A stretch of 64,000 nt of DNA from Aspergillus flavus (Eukaryota > Ascomycota > Eurotiomycetes > Eurotiales > Aspergillaceae): assembly GCF_009017415.1 (NCBI RefSeq), contig NC_092410.1, positions 1,922,001-1,986,000 of the forward strand. Direction: 5' to 3'. Under the pieces are notes generated by a model, which saw only the letters and a list, made by a program, of their open reading frames with translations, searched no databases and was not told the origin of the DNA. Positions within the stretch are counted from its first letter, which is position 1, and the number at the start of each line of letters is the position of its first letter. This document shows, piece by piece, positions 21,761-31,646 of this stretch. The position numbers and the translations under genes were made by a program.

Positions 21761-23826
21761 ATGATGGGCTCTCAAGGTACGTGCTAAGACTCTCAAACTC
21801 TAAAATACTTCTCATGAAATGTCCCGACACTCTGGTGATGATCATTAGCGTAAATCTAACGAACCATAGCTCTAGCGCGTGGCGAAGCAGCTGCCTTGCA
21901 GCGGCATGGTCAACAACTATACCAGACGGGCAGCTTTAAGGCTGCCATCGATGCATTCACAGAGGTACGGCGAGTCAATATTACATCGGACTTCAACCTG
22001 TTAGATCTGACAATCTTGGCTGCCTCAGGCATTAAATAGTAAAGATGCTGATATGCTTGGTATACTTGATAATCGCGCCGCTACTTACACTAAGCTTGGT
22101 CAATACGATCGGGCACTGAAGGATGCGAGGCACATGATCAAAAATGACAAGCAAGATGAACGAGTATGGCTCTGTCGCCAAGTGTTCAGAAGGCTTCATA
22201 CCCCTTTGCTAATTTGAATCAGGGATATCTTCGCTGCGCAAAATGCCTTCTTTTGGAAGGAAAGCTCGAGAAGGCTTTAGAACTCTACGCCTATGCGCTA
22301 AAGACTTTGCCTAGTAATCATCCTCGGCGTGAGGTCAGTGCTACTGTCCAGTGGATATTGGACCTTGTCGCTAGGGCTTTACTGACCTGCGTAGCTCGTA
22401 GAACAACTACACAACAAGCTTCGAGATAAACTAACATCTAAATGCTGTGACCCATTCAGTGTGCTGCCTCTTGAAATAGCAGCGATGGTGTTAGAGCATC
22501 TTAACTTCAAGCAGATTGTGTACGTGGCTCAAATTGCCGTCCCACGCTCTCTTCTAATTGTCATCTTCAAGGGCCATCCTGCGCGTATCAAAACAATGGG
22601 ACAGCTTCCTGTCCTCAATGCGAGACTTATGGATGCGGATTGACTTGACCGGTGCCCGCAGCAAAATCCATTGGTGTTCCGTCCGGGCTTACATCCGGCG
22701 GTCGAAATCCATGGTGACCCATGCTATTGTGAAGAATATATCCTCTAGTTCCGCAGAAAGAGTCCTTCAATTCTTCAGCAGGTGTCCAAGATTAGAATAC
22801 TTGGAAGTCGGGACGCCGTTTAGCTGTCAGAACTTCTATGAAATGTTCAAAGGCTCCCGACGCATGAAAACGCTGATAATATCAAGGGATATGCCGGTAC
22901 CGCAAGAGTATATTACCAAGTTCCTGGGAAGCTTGCCTCTCCTTGAGAATATCAAAATATACAAAGCCAGAACTTCACCTTCATCAAAGGTACAATGGCC
23001 CTCAGAGCTCCCACACCTACGGAGCATAATTCTCGGCACTACAGAGGGATCATGGTTAAACGGGCATACGTCTGCCCTACACATCCCTCGCAAACAAGTA
23101 CTATCACCCTGTTATACGCTTCCTCTTCAAAGCTCAGCTAACTGACTGTTTCAGCCTGATCTTCCCTATTCCATTGCAAATCTTGAAGAGCTGTGCCTCA
23201 ACTCAGATCCAGACGTCTTTTTCCCTTACCCTCCTTCTTTCAACCCAATAGACTTTTCGCGACTTCTGCGACTGGACCTCAGCGGCATATACATCAGTGA
23301 CGAATTTACTCTACCGCCTAGCCTTGAATACCTACGCATCTGCGGTGGTGCTGCAACTGAGGAATTCCCATTTTCTAACCAGCGTCCTGTCGAGTTTCAC
23401 AAACTCAAGACCCTCATGTTCAGGGATGTGCCTTGGGTCTCGAATAACACCATGCTTATATTTCTCGTGGAAGCCAAAGCCCCACTTGAGGTACTTCATG
23501 TAGACAGCTGCTTCCGATTGCGCGGGACTGCTTTCTGGCACAGCCTATGCCAACATGCCAACGATTTAACAGAACTCAACGTCTCCCATGTTATCGGGAT
23601 CAATGATAACTTCTCGAATCAGATTGTTGAGAAGATGCATAAATTGAAAGTCATTTACATGTCTTATACCGAGATTACCGGCATCTCCATCAAGACATTC
23701 GCCGATGCCCGAGTCTCTGAAGGCAATGTCATGAGAATCGAGCGGCTACATATAAAAGGGTGTGAGCTTGTCTCACCAGACGCAATTGCATATGGCCGGG
23801 CACACGGCATTGAGATACTCACTTGA
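21761..23826 (+). CDS. TPR-F-box-LRR protein, Pof3/Dia2-like SCF ubiquitin ligase subunit
   Basis: Seven exons: 21761-21776, 21870-21964, 22029-22163, 22223-22333, 22395-22519, 22572-23097 and 23155-23826. All phases are consistent and give 559 aa. Residues about 8-118 are three TPR units (EAAALQRHGQQLYQTGSFKA; NRAATYTKLGQYDRALKDA; LRCAKCLLLEGKLEKALELY). The F-box follows at about 139-178 (DPFSVLPLEIAAMVLEHLNF..QIVAILRVSKQW), then leucine-rich repeats to the end. This TPR/F-box/LRR order is diagnostic of fission yeast Pof3 and budding yeast Dia2, SCF substrate receptors acting at replication forks and in genome stability. The 16-nt first exon, coding only MMGSQ, is the least certain part; an alternative acceptor exists 6 nt downstream. 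Confidence 0.85.
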
Positions 23827-24211
23827 CTCAATGATACACCAAGATGACTACCTAAAAAGGAATTGCCTAAAGGATAATGGCGTCCTAAAGTCAGCCTTGC
23901 CTCAACGAGCGGGGCCTTTGCCATGCAACAGAGTATATTCGGCGGATCTGCCGAAGTGTTCTGAGAAATCAAACTTTACACCTACTCCTATGTGAACATA
24001 CGATGCAATGCAACCCGTGTTATTGAAGTGAACTTTAGCGAAATTGGATTTGGATCATTGAATAAGGTTGTGGAGTTAGGTAATCTTGTCTGCAATGTAG
24101 GAAATCAAAATCGTGTTGTACTTGAATTATTCCAGGCCTCGCTAGTATGTCCAAGAATATACAAAAGCATTAAATTCACAACAGCATTCATTTTCATAAC
24201 AGTCACGACTC
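23827..24211. other. Convergent intergenic region
   Basis: Tail-to-tail gap between the Pof3-like gene and the dioxygenase. It holds 3' flanks only; the short frame 23992-24345 runs antisense over the dioxygenase's last exon and is not a gene. Confidence 0.5.
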
Positions 24212-25949
24212 TCAGAAACCGTTCCCCCTCTCCTGACACCACTTCTCAACCTCCTTGGCCAACTTATCCTTCTGGTCACGCACCATCTCCATCATCGGCT
24301 CAACCTGTTTCTGGAAAGAAGCATCATACCCAGTCAGGCCATTAGCCGAATACTCCGGCTCCTTCTGCGGAGCAAGATAAGTATCATAGATCGAGATCAT
24401 CATATCCATAACAGCCGAGAGCTGGTTAGGAAGCCACTGTAACCACGCATCAGCCACAAGTCAATTTCCAATACTTAATAACAACACGGAAGAGAAACAT
24501 ACCGTAACAATAGGGCTACCACCGGTAGCAGTGGGATGAGGCGTACGACGAATGATATACTCGCGGGCGAACAACCAATGACGCCAGCGGAAGCTCCGCA
24601 CATGGTTCAGGGTCTTCAGGAAGAGAATGACGGTCTCGGTGTCCTTGACCACGAAGTCGCGGACGCCGACCTCCGCGGCCTTGGAGTTCATGTAGGCGAG
24701 GAACTCGCGGTGAGGGAGGGGGCGGTAGGCGCGGAACTCGTGCAGGATCTTGGTGAGTGGGGTGGACGGCATGGGGATCTGACAGAGGTGGTCAAGGAGG
24801 GGGATCTGGGTGGGTTAGTTAGTCTTCAGGTCGGATGGGGTGGGTGATGGAGTTCGTACCATGCTGTCGTTGGCGCCGCTTTCGCCGCGGAAGTTGAGGG
24901 GCTTGTTGTCGAGCACGCCGTCGTAGATGACGCCGTTCGGAAACATGGATTGGTTGGTGATTCCGAAGATGAAGACCCGGAAGGAGAGGTACTCGCTGGG
25001 CTTGGAGTTGGCCCACATGTCTAGGATGAGTTAGTTTTGGGTTGGGTTAGGGGTTTTGTGGGATAGAGGGAGGGTTGCTTACCTTCCATGCAGGCTTCGA
25101 TCTTCTCCATAGATGATAGAATCTCTCTGAAGCCGTCGTTGACTTCGGCGCGGGAGCCGCCTTGTTCAATGGTGTCGACGACCTTCAGGGCCCCGCTGAT
25201 CAGTCCATTGGAATCCTTGACCATGTCGATATGGGTCAGGATGAACCCGGCCTCGGAGGACTTGGGGTTAAGGCCATGTTCAAAGGCCCGGACAAGACGG
25301 AGGTTGTCATATACTAAACCCTTCTTGGGATCGGCAAGGGTATAGTTGAAGAGAGAGTATGCGGCAGCATAGGACATGAAAGGGGGGATGTCCAACCTTA
25401 TGATAATTAGTTATACCAGAGAATAAAGGAAGGCGTGATTGCTTGGTTTGTAACATACAGTTGAGCACAACGATACATAGGGCAAGCCACAGCCCTAGGA
25501 AGCACGTCACGTCCCAGGCCATACCCCTTGTCAGGGTTTTTGCTCCAGTTCTCCCAGCATGGCTCAAGCAGGTAAGACGAAGCCAAGAAGGAGTAATCAC
25601 GGAAAACGGCAGTGACAGCATAGAGGTCTGGGGAGCCATCAGCAGTGACAAGCTTGTCAACTTCGGCGGTGAGGTCAGGAAGCTCCTGGACGGCAGGACC
25701 CAGTTCATAGGTAGCCAGAAGACCAGGGGTACCATCAAGCTTCTCCACAGGAAGACGTTCAAGCAAGGACTCCAAAGGTTTGAAGGCATCAGGCAGCTTG
25801 GTAGGGGACATAATGAAGGGCAAGAAGCCGGTGGAGGTGGTGATAGTGAAGGGGTCCAAGGACTTAGGCAAGGTTGCCGGGTCATCATGGATATGAGGAA
25901 AACGCTTCACGGTAGTGGAAGAGGTTGGAGGGACCTTGGTTTGTGTCAT
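24212..25949 (-). CDS. Indoleamine 2,3-dioxygenase (IDO family), kynurenine pathway
   Basis: Five exons on the minus strand: 25949-25459, 25396-25083, 25020-24860, 24805-24503 and 24436-24212, with 54-66 nt introns; 497 aa. Hallmarks of the heme dioxygenase family are GFLPF near the N-terminus, LDIPPFMSYAAAYSLFNY across the first splice, FRGESGANDSM, the helix SFRWRHWLFAREYI with the presumed proximal heme histidine H398, and HPTATGGSPIVTWLPNQ (TGG at 416-418). These enzymes open the indole ring of tryptophan to N-formylkynurenine, the first step toward NAD+. Aspergilli usually carry several IDO paralogues; which one this is (BNA2-type or a low-affinity form) cannot be decided here. I chose the ATG at 25949 because the upstream extension lacks an ATG. 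The protein is soluble with no targeting signal. Confidence 0.9.
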
Positions 25950-26181
25950 TTTGAAAGAGACAGAAGGGGACAAGATAGTGTCTATGTAAGAGTAATTCTA
26001 TGGGAGACGATATGGTATCAAAGAGAAGAAAGGAAGACGCTTACGGAGGCAGAGAGCCGACCCAAAGATGAAGTGAGAATAACAAAGGAAACTGGAGCTG
26101 CTTAGAGAGGATTTGCTGTCTCTTATGGCTTGATGAGTGAATGGATTTGGGCGGGAAAGGAGGCGATTCTTATAACATTCA

Positions 26182-26205
26182 GAGGCCGGTATCAATTCCG
26201 GCCTC
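26182..26205. repeat. Interrupted palindrome, copy 1
   Basis: Perfect 8-bp arms GAGGCCGG and CCGGCCTC around an 8-bp spacer (tatcaatt). Its reverse complement differs from the copy at 26728 only within the spacer. Confidence 0.8.
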
Positions 26206-26727
26206 GATGGCACTATTACCAAAAAGATGAGAAAACCCGTGGAGACTTGATTCCGGCCGATATCACCGTGATATCACAGCTGATAAGCATCTTGATATGG
26301 ATTATTGAGGTCTCCTCGCAATAGCTGATGAGAACACTATCCCCTCTATCTCTATCTTCATCCTTGAAGGCATATACAAGAGATCTATATAGATCCTTGG
26401 CATTGAGGGCAAGCTAGGATCACGGGGACACGCTAAGCCGAATGTAGCAGTGACTTAACTATGCTACAATGACGCCTTTTCTTGCCATCGTGACAGGTAT
26501 GCTATTTCTAATGACTATGCTGGTATGTGGCAGACTCCACCTCATCACATAAAGCTTGAAATCAGCCAAATCAAAGCATTTCCATCGTGCACTTGTCATG
26601 AACGTACGTATACAGCGATTTGTCCGCTCTATATTTCACCCTCTGCCAAGGCATACTGCCCCACATAAACCTATTTGATTCGCCAGGAAATCCGGATCAA
26701 GAGCAAAATAGCCTTTCCTAGTTGCAT

Positions 26728-26750
26728 GAGGCCGGAATTGGGCCGGCCTC
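26728..26750. repeat. Interrupted palindrome, copy 2
   Basis: The same 8-bp arms as copy 1 around a 7-bp spacer (aattggg), 546 bp away. Read against copy 1 in the opposite orientation, GAGGCCGGAATTG is shared without a gap. Confidence 0.8.
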
Positions 26751-27334
26751 CGATAATAGCCGGCCATCTTTTTATGTGCGATACTGTATATAGTTGCAAT
26801 GCTCGGTGTTATCTTGATCCTTTCCATGTATATCCTGGGCCATTTCCTACCGAGATTTTTATAGCAAACTATGAGCATGCTAGGCGATCGGGAGATAGAA
26901 ATAAAGGGCAGAAAAACAGACTATGGTGTCTGTTTTACGAAGCGTCAGATAGACAGATTCCAGATGAGAAGGTCCATCATGGCCTTTCATCTAGATCCTG
27001 CCACATTCTGACGACAGACAGTTGTGGTGCAACCACGTGAGCAGGTCATACAGTAGTACAGGATTCTTCGTGCGACCAAGAGGTATCAAAGGTCATCTTT
27101 ATGGCAGTGTGAATGCGAGTGCATGCGTGGGAGCCGGGATTCTATATCATATACTGTACATTCGGGTATATTATACAAGTGCTAGACGTCTACTACCATA
27201 TTCAGTTTAGTTATGTTTGATGGTCACTCTTCAAGGTAGTTGTTCCCCGAGGGCTTTGGACTTACCAGATGAGAACCTAGAGCGTAGAGCATAACACCCA
27301 GCTCAATCCAACACTGTGATTATGCTTTTGAATT

Positions 27335-27659
27335 TTATGTCCCTCTCCCCTGTTTCGTTTCGCCTCCACTCTGATCTTCTATGTTTGGGGAGACAGTTTG
27401 GAGTTTCCTGTATTCTTCTTCAAGCCTTCGCTGAATCTCGAACTCGGCCTGCCGTTCTTGTCGAATACGCTGCTTCTCCATATCTCGTTCAACCCCCTTG
27501 TGCATGGACTTCAGAAATGGCCAGGGGTTAGCGTCGGTCAACGTTTCAGAGCAAGGTACATACGGCTTTATCTTGTTCTTGTGCCCAGTGAACGAAGTAG
27601 ATGATTCCCGCCGCACCCAAGCCGGTAGCAGCCAGTGTCAGCTTAGATGCTCGAGACAT
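27335..27659 (-). CDS. pet117: Pet117-like cytochrome c oxidase assembly factor
   Basis: Two minus-strand exons, 27659-27564 and 27508-27335, with a 55-nt intron (gtatgt..gaag); 89 aa. The N-terminus MSRASKLTLAATGLGAAGII is a positively charged segment followed by a single hydrophobic helix, then FVHWAQEQDKA. The C-terminal half is a charged helix, SMHKGVERDMEKQRIRQERQ. This is the standard layout of Pet117, a small mitochondrial protein anchored in the inner membrane, facing the matrix, that helps heme-A synthase/COX15 in complex IV assembly. The start lies 288 bp from the VMA10 start on the opposite strand, so the two share a divergent promoter. It is slightly shorter than yeast Pet117 (about 107 aa). 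Confidence 0.85.
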
Positions 27660-27947
27660 TTTATATGTTTCCGATTGTGACTTTTGGGTAAAAAGAAGCA
27701 ATTATCAGGCACCACAGATCCAAAGAACTCTGGCATGGTCCAGAACTTGCAACGGATTATCGGCGATTATCACAATGGCGGTGATAAGTGGCAGAATACA
27801 GACCGCCTACAGCTGACCATTCGTGGCGGCCTCGGGGAGATCATCGGCGCATCTCCACGCCTCCGCCTTATCTTACTGTGTCCCTATTTCTCCCCTCCCT
27901 CTTTGTTTCGATTTTCCATTGTCAGCCGAGAGGATATATTAGTAAAG

Positions 27948-28623
27948 ATGGTGAGCGCAGGACTATGCGTGGTTGTGAAAGCTAGCGGTGCTAATAATAC
28001 GTTATAGTCCGCTCAGAACTCCGCAGGCATTCAGACCCTCCTCGATGTAGGTCGTGCTGTCATAGTGTATCGCAAGGGCTACATGATTTAACGCAAGTAC
28101 TAGGCCGAGAGAGAGGCTCAGAAGATTGTTCAACAAGGTCTGTCTGCTCGACACAGGCTTGGGAAGATCACATGCATATACTGACGCATCGCGCTTGTTC
28201 AGCTAGAGAATGTACGATTTCCCTTCATCCCTCTCGACATAAGATGTGCAGACCTGATGTGTAATTTCTAGACCGTACGAAGCGCATAAGGGATGCGAAG
28301 TCAGAGGCACAGAAGGAGATCGAGGAGTACAGAAATCAGAAGGAACAAGAGTTCAAGAAATTCGAGGCTGAGGTGAGCATGACCCCGCTCAATGAGTGTT
28401 GTAAACTATAAGGTTTAAATGGCTAACCGCACATGTTTCTCAACATTAGCACTCGAGCGGATATAAGAAGGCCGAAGAGGATGCAAACAAGGAGGCAGAA
28501 GTGAAGCTGCAGGAAATTAAGGATGCTGGAAACAGCAAGGGCGCTAAGGTTGTCGAAGACCTTATCAGTGCGCTGACCGATGTGAAGCCTGAGGCTTCCG
28601 AAAAGATCCTCAGCCAGGCATAG
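27948..28623 (+). CDS. vma10: V-type H+-ATPase subunit G
   Basis: Six exons: 27948-27950, 28008-28046, 28104-28137, 28203-28211, 28272-28372 and 28450-28623, totalling 119 aa. The first exon contributes only the ATG and the fourth is a 9-nt microexon (ctagagaat) that supplies the middle of QQAREYRTKR. With it the conserved start AQNSAGIQTLLDAEREAQKI and the block RTKRIRDAKSEAQKEIEEYR read through without a gap. The length matches fungal Vma10. Subunit G forms the peripheral stalk with subunit E of the vacuolar proton pump; the family has an extended coiled coil, seen here as heptad-like charged sequence to the end. The microexon is required by phase, so I regard it as real. Confidence 0.9.
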
Positions 28624-29285
28624 GCTTGCGGCCATAGGACTTCTCCGGCATCATCGAGGGGATATATTTATTTGGGGCTTACTATTTTAAATGCTGTGAA
28701 TATAGCGTTTGTTTCGTTGTTTTGATTCTAACCACGTCTAATTCCTTTAAGCCCACTCCAGCAGATGTTGTCAACGCTGGACAACGCCTACTTCGGCCTG
28801 AGGCAAGATCTGTGTCATGGCTCTATATAGATGAGCTATTTCTTTAAATACCTTTGGGCTCGGATGGCTCTGAAAGGATACGACTTCCTATAAGAAACAT
28901 TTTAATTGGGGTTCTAGATATCTGCCTAGCTCGAAGGCTACGGCAGACCCATGTTTACATTGTTGCCCAGAGTCCATACTCATATATCTAGGCAATTCAA
29001 TAGCAGAAGGCCTTTAGCAGCTTCTCGCTTTCCAGCAACCTATTATAAAGCGCATACGTATGCTAATGCTAATTTTTCATGTTTCACCATAAACCGCTGT
29101 TCCGGCACATCGATGGCTCATGCGCTTTAATCTCAATGCCTTAAATCCATTTCTCAATCTTTTTGGCCTGAGGCACACATCTTTAGGTTCCAGCAGCTCT
29201 TTAGGTTCCAGCAGCCATTACATCATCCCGCAATGCCCACCCCCCAATAACATCATATTCCAAACAACAGCTAGATACATAGAAG
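28624..29285. other. Intergenic VMA10-lipase
   Basis: Holds the VMA10 3' flank and the lipase promoter. The only structure noticed is an 18-bp tandem duplication, tctttaggttccagcag, at 29180-29214 (two copies). No gene is supported; the frame 29120-29323 overlaps the lipase start in another frame. Confidence 0.5.
29180..29214 (+). repeat. 18-bp tandem duplication
   Basis: Two identical copies of tctttaggttccagcag at 18-bp spacing, about 75 bp upstream of the lipase ATG. It looks like a recent local duplication, without a known role. Confidence 0.75.
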
Positions 29286-30895
29286 ATGAGATGCGCCGTC
29301 GCTACACTGCGCGCAGATACTAGGTTTGCCAGCCTGAAGCGCGTCTGCCAATACCATCGGTTCAATCATCGAATCCCTCGTGGGTTCCATTCATCAACTT
29401 GTAGATACCAGCTCCCTGAGGGCACGGGGTCTGACCCACGGCTGGAAGGGCTGGGGAAAGTCATTGAGGATGAATATGCGGTGATTCGGGAAGTTTATGG
29501 TCAGTTGTTGTCAATTCTTTCAAGCGCTCAAAATTGTGTCTGTATACATGCAAAGAAAGTGTTCATAACCACTGATTCACTGATTTAGATACCCCAAAGC
29601 ATGCCATTGTCCTAGCCCATGGGCTTCTTGGATTTGATGAATTGCGCCTTGCTGGCCCTTACTTTCCTGGTGTGCAATACTGGCGCGGCATTAAAGAGGC
29701 GCTGTCAGTGAAAGGAATTGAGGTCATCACCGCTACAGTACCTCCTTCAGGCTCCATTGAAGCACGTGCTGAGGAACTAGCAAAGGATATTGCTGCTGGT
29801 GCTCAAGGGAAGGCTGTTAATATTATTGCGTATGTTATACTTCCTCGCTTTCTTTATCGATGTCGAGTTTTGGTAGCCCTTCGATTTCTTTAGCTAACTC
29901 AGCGCAGTCATAGCATGGTAAAAAATATCCAACTAATACTTAAAGAGGACATGCTCATTCACACAGGTCATTAGGGGTGAGACATTCATGTCAAACGGAA
30001 TAGTCCTTTACATATTGATCCATATTCCAGAGGGCTTGACTCCCGATATATGATCAGTCATCTGCAACCGAAGGATTTTAAAGTTCTATCTCTGACGACT
30101 ATTGCAACTCCTCACAGAGGTCAGTGGCAGCATAAGTATGAAACAGCTCCTGTCGGCTAATCAAGCCGTAGGATCCGCAGTTGCAGATTACATTCTAAAG
30201 CAAATCGGCGGTTAGTTTGTCTGGCGCCCTGGTCATAACATGTCGAAGAAACTCATGATATTGATCCATAGATGAGCGTCTTGCTCAGGTATATTACGCT
30301 CTCGAACAAATAAAGTTTGAGACGGGTGCTTTCTCTCAGCTGACACGGGATTACATGGAAAAGACGTTCAATCCTACCACTCCCGATGTCGAAGACGTCA
30401 GGTATGTGTTTCTCGTCACTGTGGGTTAGTTAGCGTAAGGCTGAGTCGGTGCAGATACTTTTCTTACGGGGCGTCCATGCAGCCAAGCTTTTGGTCTGTA
30501 TTCCGCCTATCCCATAGATACCTTGAGCAGGTCGAAGGCTATAATGACGGGCTAGTCAGCGTTGCTAGTAGCAAGTGGGGAGGGAAAGACGGCTATAAGG
30601 GAACCCTCATGGGCGTGAACCACTTGGATCTGATTAATTGGACTAACAGAATGAAGTGGCTGGCTGGCAAGATCACGGGGAACAGGCGAAGGTCTGTCTA
30701 ATAGTCTTCTGTTCCCAACACCCGTTTGGTCGGCTGGGGTAGCTGACGTTAGCGTGCGGTACAGGTTCAATGCTATCGCGTTCTACCTTGCCATTGCAGG
30801 TATGTAACAAACATTCAAACGTGTCTTGAGTATCTGTGGCTGACGGACTGGTACAATGTATTGGCTCAGACATGCTTGCTAAGGAGGGTCTATAA
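29286..30895 (+). CDS. Mitochondrial TGL2-like triacylglycerol lipase, nucleophile elbow disrupted
   Basis: Nine exons are traceable: 29286-29499, 29589-29829, 29908-29917, 30031-30119, 30172-30210, 30272-30401, 30455-30691, 30765-30799 and 30870-30895. The first 60 residues are Arg/Ser-rich without acids (RIPRGFHSSTCRYQ), a likely mitochondrial presequence. HAIVLAHGLLGFDELR is the oxyanion loop. The 10-nt third exon gives AHSM, and family members then continue GGLDSRY. Here the following exon begins a-ggg-ctt-gac, two bases short of ggaggg, so the frame breaks exactly at GxSxG. All downstream exons (ATPHRGSAVADYILKQIG; GYNDGLVSV; GVNHLDLINW with the catalytic His) remain in one consistent frame to the stop. 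Homologues hydrolyse triacylglycerol in mitochondria. This copy is either a very young pseudogene or carries a sequence error. Confidence 0.75.
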
Positions 30896-31646
30896 TGTGG
30901 TTGTGCGTTACGAGGCTGCTGAAGAATCTTGGTGCCTAGAGTATATAACCCACGGAGGGCTCGGATCTGGACTACTTAGTTCATTCTGAAAACTGCCCAT
31001 ACCCAATCAGAATCATTCAGGGAGGAAGTCATGACATATGCTATCACTGGTCTATGTTTGCTGTCAGAGTCCACAGTAAGGCGCTTAACATTTCAGGGAA
31101 GGTGGCGGTGCAACACTTACATGCACGGTGTGTGGGAGTGGCTTAGCGGTCGGCAATGACATTCAATGGACGGGCCAGACCCATTAAATTGTAACCAGAC
31201 CCTTGGACGATCTTTCCATTGATAAAAGCATTGAGACCAATCGGAACCTTTAATAAAGACTGTTGAATTGTACAGTATGATCTAAGACGAGCTATATTAA
31301 ATAAGACCGGTCTGGTCTACGCCTTTCTGTTCGCTTCTCCTTCTCTTTCTTTTACAGTAATCAATACGCGCCGAGACTTTGGTGAACCGCTGCCCCACGC
31401 CCGCTGTTCTTGTCCCTGACTTTTAACGTCATTACCCCCCTCGTATATCTCGTAGGGCTTGCCGAATTTCCGCCCCAACTTCTTTGGTTTCTTTTGATCC
31501 ACACAATATTTGGTCAGCCTTGATAAGAGTCTTCAACTACCAACTGAGGATTCTGAGTTTATAACTATTTCTTCACCTCCATCTAGAAACTACTGAGACG
31601 GTCCATTAGAAGAGTGGTGACCCCTCGCAGTCGAGGTGTTTCTGCA
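30896..31646. other. Intergenic lipase-arrestin
   Basis: Contains the 3' flank of the lipase and the arrestin leader. I see no gene; the minus frame 31317-31502 is basic and low in complexity, without support. Confidence 0.5.

Larger units (their letters stand above)
25950..27334. other. Dioxygenase upstream region with palindromic motifs
   Basis: A 1.4-kb gap between the dioxygenase start and the Pet117-like 3' end. No gene is supported. It holds two copies of an interrupted palindrome, GAGGCCGG-N7/8-CCGGCCTC, at 26182-26205 and 26728-26750, and a separate palindrome gatatcac-c-gtgatatc at 26259-26275. These may be binding sites or the ends of a small element (see findings). Confidence 0.5.
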
